Origin: an uncultured Collinsella sp.
Lineage (GTDB): Bacteria; Actinomycetota; Coriobacteriia; Coriobacteriales; Coriobacteriaceae
Length of the DNA stretch: 8,235 nt
Direction of reading: 5' to 3'
NCBI GenBank assembly: GCA_902491915.1
Contig: CABUJL010000082.1
Coordinates: forward strand, 1-8,235
Each line of letters opens with the position of its first letter. Positions within the stretch are counted from its first letter, which is position 1. Shown one piece after another: positions 1 through 6,543 of this stretch. Made by a program: the position numbers and the translations under genes. Under the pieces are notes generated by a model. It did no database searches. It was not told the origin of the DNA and saw only the letters and a program-made list of their open reading frames with translations.

Positions 1-900
1 GGCATGCACCACTTTATGTGGATGCCGTTTGACTACTCCGCGATTGGCGGCACGGCGGTCGTCGCCGGCCAGAGTGTTTCCGGCGCAGCAAACATCTTCT
101 ATGCCGAGCTTCCCCATATCGCCGACGGATCCCTCACCACAGTCGACCCCTCTGTCCGCTTTGCCATGTTCGGCTTTGGCAAGGAATTCGTAACCCTCGG
201 CACCGTGCTCGCAATGATTGCGACTTCCCGTCCGGAGAATCGAAAAGCTGTCGCAGCCATGCTGGTGCCCATTTACATCACCGCCATGCTCTCCGGCATC
301 ACTGAGCCGCTCGACTTCATGATCCTGTTCGCGTCTCCGATTCTCTGGGTTGCCTACAGCCTGTTCTACGGACTGGGCGAGATGCTCCTGTTTGTCCTGG
401 GAGTCCGCTTGCTTAACATGTACGGTGGCATCGAGCTGCTCACGCTCGGCCTGCCTTTGCCAATGGGCGTCACCAAGTTCCCGATTTACATCGTCTTGGG
501 CATCGTGTTTGCCGCCGTTTCGTTCATCGTTCTGGCGATGGTGATCAAGAAACTCAACCTCATGACGCCCGGCCGTTCCGCAGAGTGGTCTGCAGAGGTC
601 TCCGGAGGCAACAATGCTCTCGAGTCCTCCGGAACTCCGGAAGTCGACGCAAAACAGCAGGAAATGGTGCAGAACATCATCAACGGCCTTGGCGGCAAGG
701 ACAATATCAACACCATGGGCTGCTGCATGACTCGTCTCCGTGTCGAAGTCAAAGATCCCGACAAGGTCAACGAAGAGACCATCAAGAAGGCTATCGACAA
801 GGGCCTGTTTAAGAACGGCACCAATGTCCAAATTGTCGTGGGAACCAACGTGCACTCCGTCTACGACCTGCTGCGTCCCATCCTTAATCTGGAAGATTAA
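1..900 (+). CDS. PTS alpha-glucoside/maltose-type EIICB permease, C-terminal part (5' end outside window)
   Basis: This is the membrane permease and phospho-relay subunit of a phosphotransferase system; it imports a sugar and phosphorylates it during transport. The window opens in frame inside the EIIC domain at G-M-H-H-F-M-W-M-P-F, the Glc-family 'GxHH..PF' region, so the first Met (base 4) is probably internal. Counting from that Met, the EIIC signature GITEPLDF lies at about residues 98-105 and several hydrophobic helices follow to about residue 182. A polar linker (about 184-218) leads to an EIIB domain (about 219-298). Its phosphorylation-site motif CMTRLR puts the phospho-cysteine at C241; the residue before it is also Cys. 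No EIIA domain is attached, so phosphate must come from an EIIA encoded elsewhere. A 6-phospho-alpha-glucosidase downstream points to maltose or a related alpha-glucoside as substrate. Family assignment is firm; the exact sugar is inferred. Confidence 0.93.
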   Translation, partial: GMHHFMWMPFDYSAIGGTAVVAGQSVSGAANIFYAELPHIADGSLTTVDPSVRFAMFGFGKEFVTLGTVLAMIATSRPENRKAVAAMLVPIYITAMLSGITEPLDFMILFASPILWVAYSLFYGLGEMLLFVLGVRLLNMYGGIELLTLGLPLPMGVTKFPIYIVLGIVFAAVSFIVLAMVIKKLNLMTPGRSAEWSAEVSGGNNALESSGTPEVDAKQQEMVQNIINGLGGKDNINTMGCCMTRLRVEVKDPDKVNEETIKKAIDKGLFKNGTNVQIVVGTNVHSVYDLLRPILNLED

Positions 901-913
901 CAGTCGCGTAATC

Positions 914-934
914 GATAAGCGATAAGCGATAAGC
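914..934 (+). repeat. Three tandem copies of heptamer GATAAGC just before a ribosome binding site
   Basis: GATAAGC occurs three times head to tail in the 45-nt gap between the EIICB stop and the next start codon. The repeat ends one base before the Shine-Dalgarno AGGAG (936-940). Such a short array can gain or lose units by slippage. Here that would lengthen or shorten the leader but would not shift a reading frame. GAGG (935-938) can also pair with CCTC (942-945) around the Shine-Dalgarno, a weak 4-bp hairpin directly abutting the ATG. Confidence 0.8.
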
Positions 935-945
935 GAGGAGACCTC

Positions 946-1215
946 ATGTTGACCAAAACGTTTCATTCAATCCGAGGCATGTTCGAACGCCTGCTCAACA
1001 TGTACAAAGAAAAGTCGACAAGGGGTCTTCTCGTACTTATGGCTGCATTCGCATGTGGTTTTATCTGGCCGCTCCTGGGTCTACTCGCTGCGGTTTGGAC
1101 CCGGCGTTCAGGAAGGCACGCGGACGCAGGCAGCATTGCAGGCATGGCGGCGGTCATCAACATCGCTACCTACTTCGTGCAGATAGTAACCAAGATTGTC
1201 TGCAGCTCAATTTGA
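946..1215 (+). CDS. Small two-helix membrane protein of unknown function in the PTS operon (89 aa)
   Basis: I do not recognise a family. The start is well supported: AGGAG at 936-940 lies 5 nt before the ATG. The first 24 residues are basic and partly amphipathic. Residues about 27-51 (GLLVLMAAFACGFIWPLLGLL region) form a likely membrane helix, followed by a positively charged loop (TRRSGRH). A second, less hydrophobic helix covers about 64-84. The gene sits 45 nt after the EIICB and its stop lies 19 nt before the GH4 start, so all three are probably co-transcribed. It could be an accessory to the permease, a small membrane regulator, or a remnant of a larger gene. No catalytic motif is visible. 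The good ribosome site and operon position argue that it is translated; the function is open. Confidence 0.6.
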   Translation: MLTKTFHSIRGMFERLLNMYKEKSTRGLLVLMAAFACGFIWPLLGLLAAVWTRRSGRHADAGSIAGMAAVINIATYFVQIVTKIVCSSI

Positions 1216-1234
1216 TTTGAAAGGCATGAACAAC

Positions 1235-2563
1235 ATGAACGGATACAAGATTGTCATCTGCGGCGGCGGCAGCACCTATACCGCCGGTATCGTCAAAGAC
1301 CTGATTGATCAAAAGGACGAACTGGGGATTCGTGAGCTTTGGCTCTATGACATCGACAAGGAACGCCAGGACACGGTCGCTGTGGTGGTTAAGGCAGTTA
1401 TCGATGACCTTGCCCCCGAGATCCCCTTGCATGTAACCGTCGACCCCAAAGAGGCGTTTACAGATGCGAACTTTGTTATGGCGCAGATGCGCGTGGGCGG
1501 GCTCAAGATGCGTATCCAGGATGAGCAGATCAGCCTGCGCCATGGCGTAGTCGGCCAAGAGACCTGCGGAGCAGGTGGCATGGCCTATGGCATGAGGACC
1601 ATCTTCCCCATGTGCGAGCTTGTCGATTTCTGCGAGGAGTACGCCTGCAAGGACTACTGGATCGTCAACTACTCTAACCCCGCTGCCATCGTAGCCAAGG
1701 CAATGCACAAGCTGCGTCCAAACGCTCGCATTCTCGACATCTGCGATATGCCGGTAGAGATTGAAGCCCGCATGGCGGAGATTTTGGGCTGCGAACTCGA
1801 CGACATTGAAGTCGACTACTTTGGCCTCAATCACTTTGGGTGGTATACCAGCGTACGCTGCAAGGGCGTCGACGTTACGGACAAGCTCAAAGAGCACGTG
1901 CGTAAGTACGGTTACATTTCCGAGGCAAGCCTCAATGACGCATTGGTAAAGGACCCAGACTGGGCCCACACCTTCAAGAATGCGGCAACGATTTCTACGC
2001 TATTCCAGGATTACCTCCCCAACACCTATTACCAGTATTACCTGTTGCCCGATGCCTGCGTGGAGTACATGGACATCAATAACACGCGTGGCATGCAGGT
2101 CGTAAACGGCCGCGAAAAGCGTATCTTCGACGCATCTGCGGCGCTTAAGCGCGGTGAAAAGGTCGATCTCACGCAGTTCTACGTAGGCGTCCACGGCAGG
2201 TTCATTGTCGATGTCGTCAAGTCCCTGGCGAAGGATTTGCGCCATCGCCAGCTGGTGATTGTGCCCAATAATGGCGCAATCGAGAATCTCTCGGACGACG
2301 CGACCGTCGAGATTCCGGCGTACATCACCGATCGAGGAGCCGAACCGGTCCGCGTCGGGAAGATTCCCCGCTTCTACAAGGGCCTTATCGAGCAGCAGGA
2401 TGCCTGCGAGGGCCTTGTGGTCGAGGCCGTTATCGAGGGCTCCTACCAGAAGGCACTCGAGGCCTTCACCCTCAATCGCACGATTCCCTCAGCGCGCGTG
2501 GCTAAGGAAGTCTTGGACGACATGATCGAGGCGAACAAGGGCTATTGGCCTGAGCTGAAGTAG
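1235..2563 (+). CDS. glvA: GH4 6-phospho-alpha-glucosidase (maltose-6'-phosphate glucosidase type)
   Basis: A cytoplasmic NAD+- and Mn2+-dependent family 4 glycoside hydrolase that should split the phosphorylated disaccharide delivered by the PTS into glucose 6-phosphate and a sugar. I chose ATG 1235 (442 aa, against about 440 in the GlvA group). It gives the normal N-terminus with the nucleotide-binding IVICGGGST at residues 6-13, and GAAAGG (1219-1224) lies 10 nt upstream. ATG 1226 is only 1 nt from that site, and ATG 1196 would overlap the preceding gene. Residues 170-173 read CDMP, the motif typical of 6-phospho-alpha-glucosidases; C170 and H200 (GLNHFGW) match the metal ligands of Bacillus GlvA. 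D171 and Y265 fall at the positions of its proposed catalytic acid/base residues. The sequence looks intact. Subfamily is strongly supported; the precise disaccharide is inferred. Confidence 0.95.
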   Translation: MNGYKIVICGGGSTYTAGIVKDLIDQKDELGIRELWLYDIDKERQDTVAVVVKAVIDDLAPEIPLHVTVDPKEAFTDANFVMAQMRVGGLKMRIQDEQISLRHGVVGQETCGAGGMAYGMRTIFPMCELVDFCEEYACKDYWIVNYSNPAAIVAKAMHKLRPNARILDICDMPVEIEARMAEILGCELDDIEVDYFGLNHFGWYTSVRCKGVDVTDKLKEHVRKYGYISEASLNDALVKDPDWAHTFKNAATISTLFQDYLPNTYYQYYLLPDACVEYMDINNTRGMQVVNGREKRIFDASAALKRGEKVDLTQFYVGVHGRFIVDVVKSLAKDLRHRQLVIVPNNGAIENLSDDATVEIPAYITDRGAEPVRVGKIPRFYKGLIEQQDACEGLVVEAVIEGSYQKALEAFTLNRTIPSARVAKEVLDDMIEANKGYWPELK

Positions 2564-2587
2564 AGAAGCCATCCAGATAGCAAAAGC

Positions 2588-2632
2588 ACAAAAGGTGGCC
2601 TCAAGGCAAAATGCTTTGGGGTCACCTTTTGT
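2588..2632. terminator. Bidirectional terminator hairpin between convergent GH4 and RpiR genes
   Basis: The arms 2588-2607 and 2613-2632 pair over 20 positions (three or four as G-U wobbles in the + transcript) around a 5-nt loop, AAAAT. The outer ten pairs are perfect: ACAAAAGGTG against CACCTTTTGT. The A4 and T4 runs at the stem base give a short U-run to transcripts from either direction. It begins 24 nt after the glycosidase stop and ends 4 nt from the regulator stop, so it can end both mRNAs. Confidence 0.85.
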
Positions 2633-2636
2633 ATGA

Positions 2637-3494
2637 CTAAATCTCCGCAAAACTCGTAAAGATGAACGAATCGGCCTCGTGTTTTACACGATAGTTCTCT
2701 TGATAATCCTGATTGAATATAAGCGAATAAATAACCTGAAGCGTATACGTGAGCGAGATCATGGAAGAGTAATTGGCAACCTTTCCAATCACGCGCTCTG
2801 ATTTTGGAATGAGCAAGACAGTGTCGCATTGCCTGGCGAGCGCCGAATCAGAAAACGCCGTGATTAAACACGGCTTGATTCCGCGCTCGGAAAGAGCGGC
2901 GGCGTATTTGGAATAATCATAGTGAATGCCGCTGTAGCTTAGGAATAAAAACAGGTCGCCGGGCCTACCGTTCTTAACGTGCAGTGTCTGCAGGCCACCG
3001 TCGTCCGCCATGGTGACATGACGATCGAGCTTGAGAAGATTGTTGCGAAAGATACATCCCGCCAGATAGCTTTCCCCTTTAGCAAAGATGTAAATTCGCG
3101 GGGCGCTAAGAACTGCCTTGGCGATTATGCTCAATTTGGCGCTATCGAGCTCGATTTTCGTTTGATCTATGACGCCCTTCAGGAGATTTGCAAGGTTGCC
3201 CTCGATGGCCTCAATTGAATCGGTACTGCCAAAAGGACGATTGTGATCGACAGTGGCAGCCAGAAGATAGTCTCCGCTTATCTCCTGGATGAGCTGCATG
3301 ATCAACTCTCGATAGCCGCTTAGGCCCAATTTCTTACAAAAGCGGATGATTGTCGCGTTCGAGGTGTAAGTCTCCTGTGCGAGCTTTGCCATAGTGAGGG
3401 TCTTAAGGTCGCCGGTATGATTGAGCAGATAGGTAGCAATGGCTCGGTCGGTTTCATTAAAAGACGCGCTGTTACGCAGGCTGTCAAGAATCAT
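2637..3494 (-). CDS. RpiR-family transcriptional regulator with SIS domain
   Basis: A 285-aa cytoplasmic DNA-binding regulator. The N-terminal part (about 1-77) is an RpiR-type helix-turn-helix with the recognition region around TSNATIIRFCKKLGLSGYREL (44-64). Residues about 120-250 form a SIS (sugar isomerase) domain, which in this family binds phosphosugars; AKGES (138-142) and SYSG (186-189) are its characteristic loops. Length is normal for the family. ATG at 3494 is supported by GGAG (complement of 3500-3503) 5 nt upstream. The gene converges on the GH4 gene, so it most likely controls the PTS-GH4 operon in response to a sugar phosphate. Whether it represses or activates cannot be told, because the operon promoter lies outside the window. 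Base use is more AT-rich than in coaX or folPK, consistent with accessory sugar-use DNA. Confidence 0.93.
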   Translation of the reverse strand: MILDSLRNSASFNETDRAIATYLLNHTGDLKTLTMAKLAQETYTSNATIIRFCKKLGLSGYRELIMQLIQEISGDYLLAATVDHNRPFGSTDSIEAIEGNLANLLKGVIDQTKIELDSAKLSIIAKAVLSAPRIYIFAKGESYLAGCIFRNNLLKLDRHVTMADDGGLQTLHVKNGRPGDLFLFLSYSGIHYDYSKYAAALSERGIKPCLITAFSDSALARQCDTVLLIPKSERVIGKVANYSSMISLTYTLQVIYSLIFNQDYQENYRVKHEADSFIFTSFAEI

Positions 3495-3770
3495 GGTCGC
3501 TCCGATCGCTTTAGTTTGCCACTTAATTATGTCATTATCAAAACGACGGGCAGCTCTTCATGCGCTGACTCATGTCCTGCAATCTCTCTTCTGATATTCC
3601 GCATGCTTCGGCAACATTATTTGTGCGGAGCGCATCGCTCAAGTCGCAGCGAACAGATACGAAGAAGTTCCATTGCCAGAATTCATTGCCCGCTTTGAGA
3701 CGCAGAGACGGCCTCCGAACAAGCTACATGCGGACTTGAGACAGCATAGCGCTCGCCCGTCGGCATCCTA

Positions 3771-3928
3771 CAACCCGTATCCCCCACTCCCCTGTTTCCG
3801 TGTTGAGAGCAATAGACGGGGTTCCAAGGGGACTCGTCCCTTTGGCGCGCAAGGTCCGGGGATGGCGCGGTCCATCCCCGGCACTATTATTAGCTAAGGA
3901 CCGCCGAAACTCCTCCCAATTGGAGTTT
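3771..3928. other. Cluster of strong inverted repeats, candidate structured RNA or intergenic repeat element
   Basis: Four pairings lie in 158 nt. AACCCGT (3772-3778) can pair with ACGGGGTT (3816-3823) with one bulge. Immediately adjacent, CCAAGGGGA (3824-3832) pairs with TCCCTTTGG (3837-3845) around loop CTCG, a 9-bp stem with one wobble. CCGGGGATGG (3856-3865) pairs perfectly with CCATCCCCGG (3872-3881) over 10 bp with a 6-nt loop. AAACTCC (3907-3913) pairs with GGAGTTT (3922-3928). No clear T-run follows any of them, so a simple terminator is not a good explanation. The strand is undecided. It could be a non-coding RNA, part of a long leader of the RpiR gene (- strand), or a dispersed repeat. 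Confidence 0.35.
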
Positions 3929-4003
3929 ATCGGTCGATAAGTCAAGCCGACCGGCCCGCGATTATCAATGGTTTATTTGCTTCACATAATAAATTGACTC
4001 AGG

Positions 4004-4025
4004 ATTCACCCGCAATTCACCCGCA
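4004..4025. repeat. Two tandem copies of an 11-bp unit
   Basis: ATTCACCCGCA occurs twice head to tail with no spacer, just beyond the tRNA terminator on the far side from the tRNA. It is too short to assign a role. It could be a slippage product or a scar. Confidence 0.7.
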
Positions 4026-4037
4026 AAGTAAACCGAT

Positions 4038-4073
4038 AAAGAAAAAGCTCGGAAGCAATTTTGCTTCCGAGCT
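4038..4073 (-). terminator. Rho-independent terminator of tRNA-fMet
   Basis: AGCTCGGAAGCA (4046-4057) and TGCTTCCGAGCT (4062-4073) form a perfect 12-bp stem with an ATTT loop. On the - strand the stem is followed by TTTTTCTTT (complement of 4038-4046). It starts 9 nt after the tRNA 3' end. This is a textbook intrinsic terminator for the leftward tRNA transcript. Confidence 0.92.
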
Positions 4074-4082
4074 GCAAGTTCT

Positions 4083-4159
4083 TGGTCGCGGGGGCAGGAT
4101 TTGAACCTACGACCTCCGGGTTATGAGCCCGGCGAGCTACCAGACTGCTCCACCCCGCA
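4083..4159 (-). tRNA. Initiator tRNA-fMet (anticodon CAT)
   Basis: A 77-nt cloverleaf on the - strand with encoded CCA (complement of 4083-4085). Acceptor stem positions 2-7 are GCGGGG paired with CCCCGC. The D-arm reads GGAGC...GCTC, the anticodon loop CTCATAA and the T-loop TTCAAAT. The anticodon stem carries three consecutive G:C pairs (GGG/CCC next to the loop), and A11:U24 is present; both mark initiator rather than elongator tRNA-Met. Position 1 is U and position 72 is G, so the end of the acceptor stem is at most a wobble pair. This keeps the weak 1:72 contact that initiators use for formylation, but with unusual bases (C1:A72 in Escherichia coli). Confidence 0.96.
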
Positions 4160-4190
4160 ATGTCTGGACGCCTCATGTGCGCAAGAAAGA

Positions 4191-4219
4191 ATATTACGTG
4201 GGAGTTCGGTAAACGGCAA
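4191..4219 (-). promoter_or_regulatory. Probable sigma-70-type promoter of tRNA-fMet
   Basis: On the - strand TTGCCG (complement of 4214-4219) is followed after exactly 17 nt by TAATAT (complement of 4191-4196). Transcription would begin near 4184, about 25 nt before the mature tRNA 5' end at 4159. Spacing and both boxes fit a housekeeping promoter. Confidence 0.6.
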
Positions 4220-4311
4220 GGAAAATCTCGTAGAGCATAATTCCTTCATATTTAAAACCCTCAGCCCATATCGCCGTGAACGAATCACAGCCTAGCGCTG
4301 CCGACGGCGCG

Positions 4312-4319
4312 TATACAAT
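4312..4319 (+). promoter_or_regulatory. Possible -10 box for coaX
   Basis: TATACAAT contains TACAAT (4314-4319), one base from the consensus -10, about 37 nt before the coaX start. I see no matching -35 at 16-18 nt upstream, so this rests on one box only. It lies in the short divergent gap between the tRNA promoter and coaX. Confidence 0.35.
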
Positions 4320-4355
4320 GGTGCGCGTCCTTTTATGCCAACACCGGGAGTAGAC

Positions 4356-5129
4356 ATGCTGCTCGCTATCGATATGGGAAACACGCAGACGGCCGTGGGC
4401 CTGTTTGACGGAGACGAGCTGGTGCAGTCGTGGCGCATGCCCACCGACCGCTCCTATACCGCCGACGAGATCCATGTGCGCCTGATGGGCTTCTTTAAGA
4501 TGTACGACCTCTCGCTCGACGCGGTCGACGCGATCGCCTTCGCCGGCGTGGTGCCGCAGCTCTCGCGCGAGTGGCACACCGTGGCCGACCGCATCGCGGC
4601 AGACGCCATCGTTATCGGGCCACAGACGGCCGCGGTGACCAAACTGCGCGCGGCGCGCCCCCAGGCCGTAGGTGCCGACCGCATCGCCAACGCCGTTGCA
4701 GCCGAAACTTTCTACGACGCCCCGGCGATCGTGGTGGACTTTGGCACCGCAACCAATATCGATGTCATCGATGAGGACGGCTATTACATTGGCGGAGCGA
4801 TCGCGCCGGGCATCCGCATCTCCATGGACGCACTTGCCGCCCGTGCCGCCAAGCTCGCCAGCGTTCCGCTCGAGGCGCCCGAGCACGCCATCGGCCGCGA
4901 TACCGAGGAGTGCATCAAGGTCGGCGCCGTGATGGGCGCCGCCGCCATGGCCGAAGGCCTGGTCGCTCGCATGAAGCGCGAGCTGGGCCGCGACGATGCC
5001 ACCGTTATCGCCACGGGCGGTCTCGCCAGCATCGTCGCCGATTCGACCGACGCCTTCGACGTGGTCGACGGACAGCTCACCATTAAGGGCATCTGCGAAA
5101 TCTACCGCCGCATGCAGGAGCTGGGATAG
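4356..5129 (+). CDS. coaX: Type III pantothenate kinase
   Basis: This cytoplasmic enzyme phosphorylates pantothenate with ATP, the first step of coenzyme A synthesis, and belongs to the ASKHA (acetate/sugar kinase-hsc70-actin) fold. The start at 4356 gives the usual N-terminus MLLAIDMGNT, with the phosphate-loop DxGNT at residues 6-10 and the catalytic-type D6. GGGAG (4346-4350) lies 5 nt upstream, whereas ATG 4335 has no such site. GADR at 106-109 is the pantothenate-binding motif with D108. VVDFGTAT at 126-133 is the second phosphate motif, and GGAIAPGI at 146-153 is conserved. The length of 257 aa is normal for the family. The gene is a single unit, divergent from tRNA-fMet. No T-rich terminator follows; the first palindrome copy at 5186 is the only strong hairpin downstream. 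Confidence 0.95.
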   Translation: MLLAIDMGNTQTAVGLFDGDELVQSWRMPTDRSYTADEIHVRLMGFFKMYDLSLDAVDAIAFAGVVPQLSREWHTVADRIAADAIVIGPQTAAVTKLRAARPQAVGADRIANAVAAETFYDAPAIVVDFGTATNIDVIDEDGYYIGGAIAPGIRISMDALAARAAKLASVPLEAPEHAIGRDTEECIKVGAVMGAAAMAEGLVARMKRELGRDDATVIATGGLASIVADSTDAFDVVDGQLTIKGICEIYRRMQELG

Positions 5130-5185
5130 AGCAGGGGCTTAAGTCGAGCACGAACGCGAGCGGCGAACTAGGCAACGCATCGGTC

Positions 5186-5226
5186 CTATTCCTCAAAATC
5201 GAAAATTTATCAGTTTTGAGGAATAG
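5186..5226 (+). repeat. 41-bp palindromic repeat, copy 1 (downstream of the ATPase gene)
   Basis: Arms CTATTCCTCAAAA and TTTTGAGGAATAG are perfect inverted repeats of 13 bp, extended to 14 by C5185:G5227, around a 15-nt AT-rich centre. The centre is asymmetric (CGAAAA on the left, TCAG on the right), so the copy has a direction. It differs from the three-copy consensus at one central base (A at 5209). It ends 8 nt before the last base of the leftward ATPase stop codon. It could work as a transcript-end hairpin, though no T-run follows. Confidence 0.92.
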
Positions 5227-5234
5227 GCTTTCTG

Positions 5235-6431
5235 CTACGCCTCGCCGCATAGCCACCTCGCCAGGTCCACGATCTGCACCCCATTGCAGTCCGTGGCCTC
5301 GTGATGCGTTCGGGCGAGAATCATCTTGGGGTACGCGTCGCCAATGCTCAGCAGTGGCGAAATCTCGCGTTCAAATGTCTTATCCGAGCTGATGTCGTCG
5401 CTCACCTGAATGTAGAGCTTCTCGCTTCGCTTGATTGCTATAAAGTCAATTTCCTTTTTATAGAGCACACCGACGTATACCTCGTATCCGCGGCGCAGCA
5501 GCTCGATGGCCACCATGTTCTCGTATACGCGTCCCCAATCCATATCACGTGTACCGAGCAGTGCGTATTTGAACGCGTGGTCTGCCAGGTAATATTTCTC
5601 GCCGCTCTTAAGGTATTTTTTGCCGCGAATGTCGTACCGACGAACTTTATAGAAGGCAAACGCATCGCACAGGTACCCCATGTACGTGCCGACCGTCTTG
5701 TTCGTAATCTTTAGCCCATCCGCATTTAATGCATCAGTAATGTTGCGTGCCGACGTAATGTTGGAAACGTTGTCCATCATGTAATCGGCAATGCGCAGCA
5801 GCGCCGATTCGTTTCTCACGTTATGCCGCTGCACGATATCCCTCACGATGAGCGTTTTAAAGACATTGGAGAGATATTGATAGCGCTGCTCCTGCAGTGG
5901 ATAAGGGTAAGAGCCGGACATACCGCCGGTTCTCGCGTACTCATCGAAGTCGCGGTCGACATCGCCCTCGTCGCCATAGAGACGATACTCCTCAAACGAG
6001 AATGGGAAAACCTCGATCTCGAACGTACGCCCCGTAAAGAGCGTCGACAGATCGCTCGACAGCAAAAAGGCGTTCGATCCGGTAATGAAAATGTCGTACT
6101 GCTCGGATGCATGGAGGCTGTTGATCGCGCGTTCAAAGCCGTCGCACATCTGAACCTCATCGATAAGCAGGAAGTTTTGCTTGTCGGACGCTCGATGCTC
6201 TTTTACATAGGCGAGCAGGGCATGATATTCGAGCAGGTCCTCGAACTCGTCGAGGTTGTAATTGATATGGATGACATTCGAATTGGACAGATTTGCCTCC
6301 ACGTAATCGCGGAGGGCCTCGAGCAATTTTGACTTACCGCCACGGCGAATGCCCATTATGACCTTGATGTCCGGCACGCCAATAAGGCTCGTCAACATGT
6401 CCATGTATGACGTTCTATTGATGAGTTTCAT
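5235..6431 (-). CDS. AAA_14/DUF4143 family ATPase
   Basis: A 398-aa P-loop ATPase of a widespread family whose cellular role is not established. Walker A GIRRGGKS covers residues 27-34 and Walker B FLLIDE 87-92. The sensor-1-like strand IFITGSN is at 114-120, and R135 in LFTGRTFEIEVFPFSFEEY is a likely arginine finger region typical of AAA_14. Residues about 215-275 resemble the winged-helix part of DUF4143. The C-terminal part (about 300-345) has a PD-(D/E)XK-nuclease-like order: E304/E310, D329 in EIDF, then YIQVS (340-344), where the expected Lys is Ser. The start is firm: GGGAGG (complement of 6437-6442) lies 5 nt before ATG. No signal peptide or membrane segment is seen. It stands alone on the - strand, bracketed by three 41-bp palindromes. 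Toxin-antitoxin-like, defence or regulatory roles are all possible; none is shown. Confidence 0.92.
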   Translation of the reverse strand: MKLINRTSYMDMLTSLIGVPDIKVIMGIRRGGKSKLLEALRDYVEANLSNSNVIHINYNLDEFEDLLEYHALLAYVKEHRASDKQNFLLIDEVQMCDGFERAINSLHASEQYDIFITGSNAFLLSSDLSTLFTGRTFEIEVFPFSFEEYRLYGDEGDVDRDFDEYARTGGMSGSYPYPLQEQRYQYLSNVFKTLIVRDIVQRHNVRNESALLRIADYMMDNVSNITSARNITDALNADGLKITNKTVGTYMGYLCDAFAFYKVRRYDIRGKKYLKSGEKYYLADHAFKYALLGTRDMDWGRVYENMVAIELLRRGYEVYVGVLYKKEIDFIAIKRSEKLYIQVSDDISSDKTFEREISPLLSIGDAYPKMILARTHHEATDCNGVQIVDLARWLCGEA

Positions 6432-6457
6432 TGGCGCCTCCCTGCGGTCTTTTATCG

Positions 6458-6498
6458 CTATTCCTCAAAAACGAAAATTTTTCAGTTTCGAGGAATAG
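6458..6498 (+). repeat. 41-bp palindromic repeat, copy 2 (26 nt upstream of the ATPase start)
   Basis: Same length, same orientation and same core as copy 1. It differs from the consensus at two bases: A at 6471 and C at 6489, the latter breaking one stem pair. The outer nine pairs (CTATTCCTC/GAGGAATAG) are perfect. Its position just before the ATPase ribosome site means it lies in the gene's promoter or leader RNA, so it could be an operator or a leader hairpin. Confidence 0.92.
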
Positions 6499-6509
6499 GC
6501 TCTGCAACG

Positions 6510-6515
6510 AATATA
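6510..6515 (-). promoter_or_regulatory. Possible -10 box of the ATPase gene, between palindrome copies 2 and 3
   Basis: The - strand reads TATATT in the 45-nt spacer separating the two palindromes. No good -35 box is seen at normal spacing. If used, transcription would begin near 6503 and the leader RNA would carry the whole of copy 2, while copy 3 would lie just upstream of the promoter. Confidence 0.25.
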
Positions 6516-6543
6516 CCTCGCAAAAGCCCGAGCTGGCTTAATT

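Larger units (their letters stand above)
3495..4045. other. Gene-poor intergenic region upstream of the RpiR gene
   Basis: About 550 nt with no convincing coding sequence. Bases 3515-3545 are AT-rich and probably hold the promoter of the - strand regulator; the - strand reads GATAAT and CATAAT about 25-50 nt upstream of the start, without a clear -35 box. Two ATTAT pentamers 3 nt apart (3527-3539) could belong to an operator. I see nothing definable in 3550-3770. Bases 3771-3928 hold a cluster of inverted repeats (separate entry). Bases 3960-3995 are AT-rich without a good promoter, and 4004-4025 is a short tandem repeat. Confidence 0.6.

Noticed and set aside
1166..1969. A 267-codon open frame on the - strand
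   Set aside because: Antisense to the GH4 gene, which has clear catalytic motifs; this is a codon-bias shadow.
3417..3897. Open frames on the + strand covering the RpiR 5' end and the gap after it (3417-3698, 3673-3897)
   Set aside because: No ribosome sites, no family resemblance, and the first one overlaps the real regulator antisense.
3724..3945. A 73-codon open frame on the - strand with a TTG start in the intergenic region
   Set aside because: It runs straight through the inverted-repeat cluster, has no ribosome site that I can see and shows no recognisable domain. The repeat structure explains the sequence better.
4194..4886. A 230-codon open frame on the - strand over the tRNA promoter and coaX
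   Set aside because: Antisense to coaX, which has all family motifs, and it overlaps the tRNA promoter.
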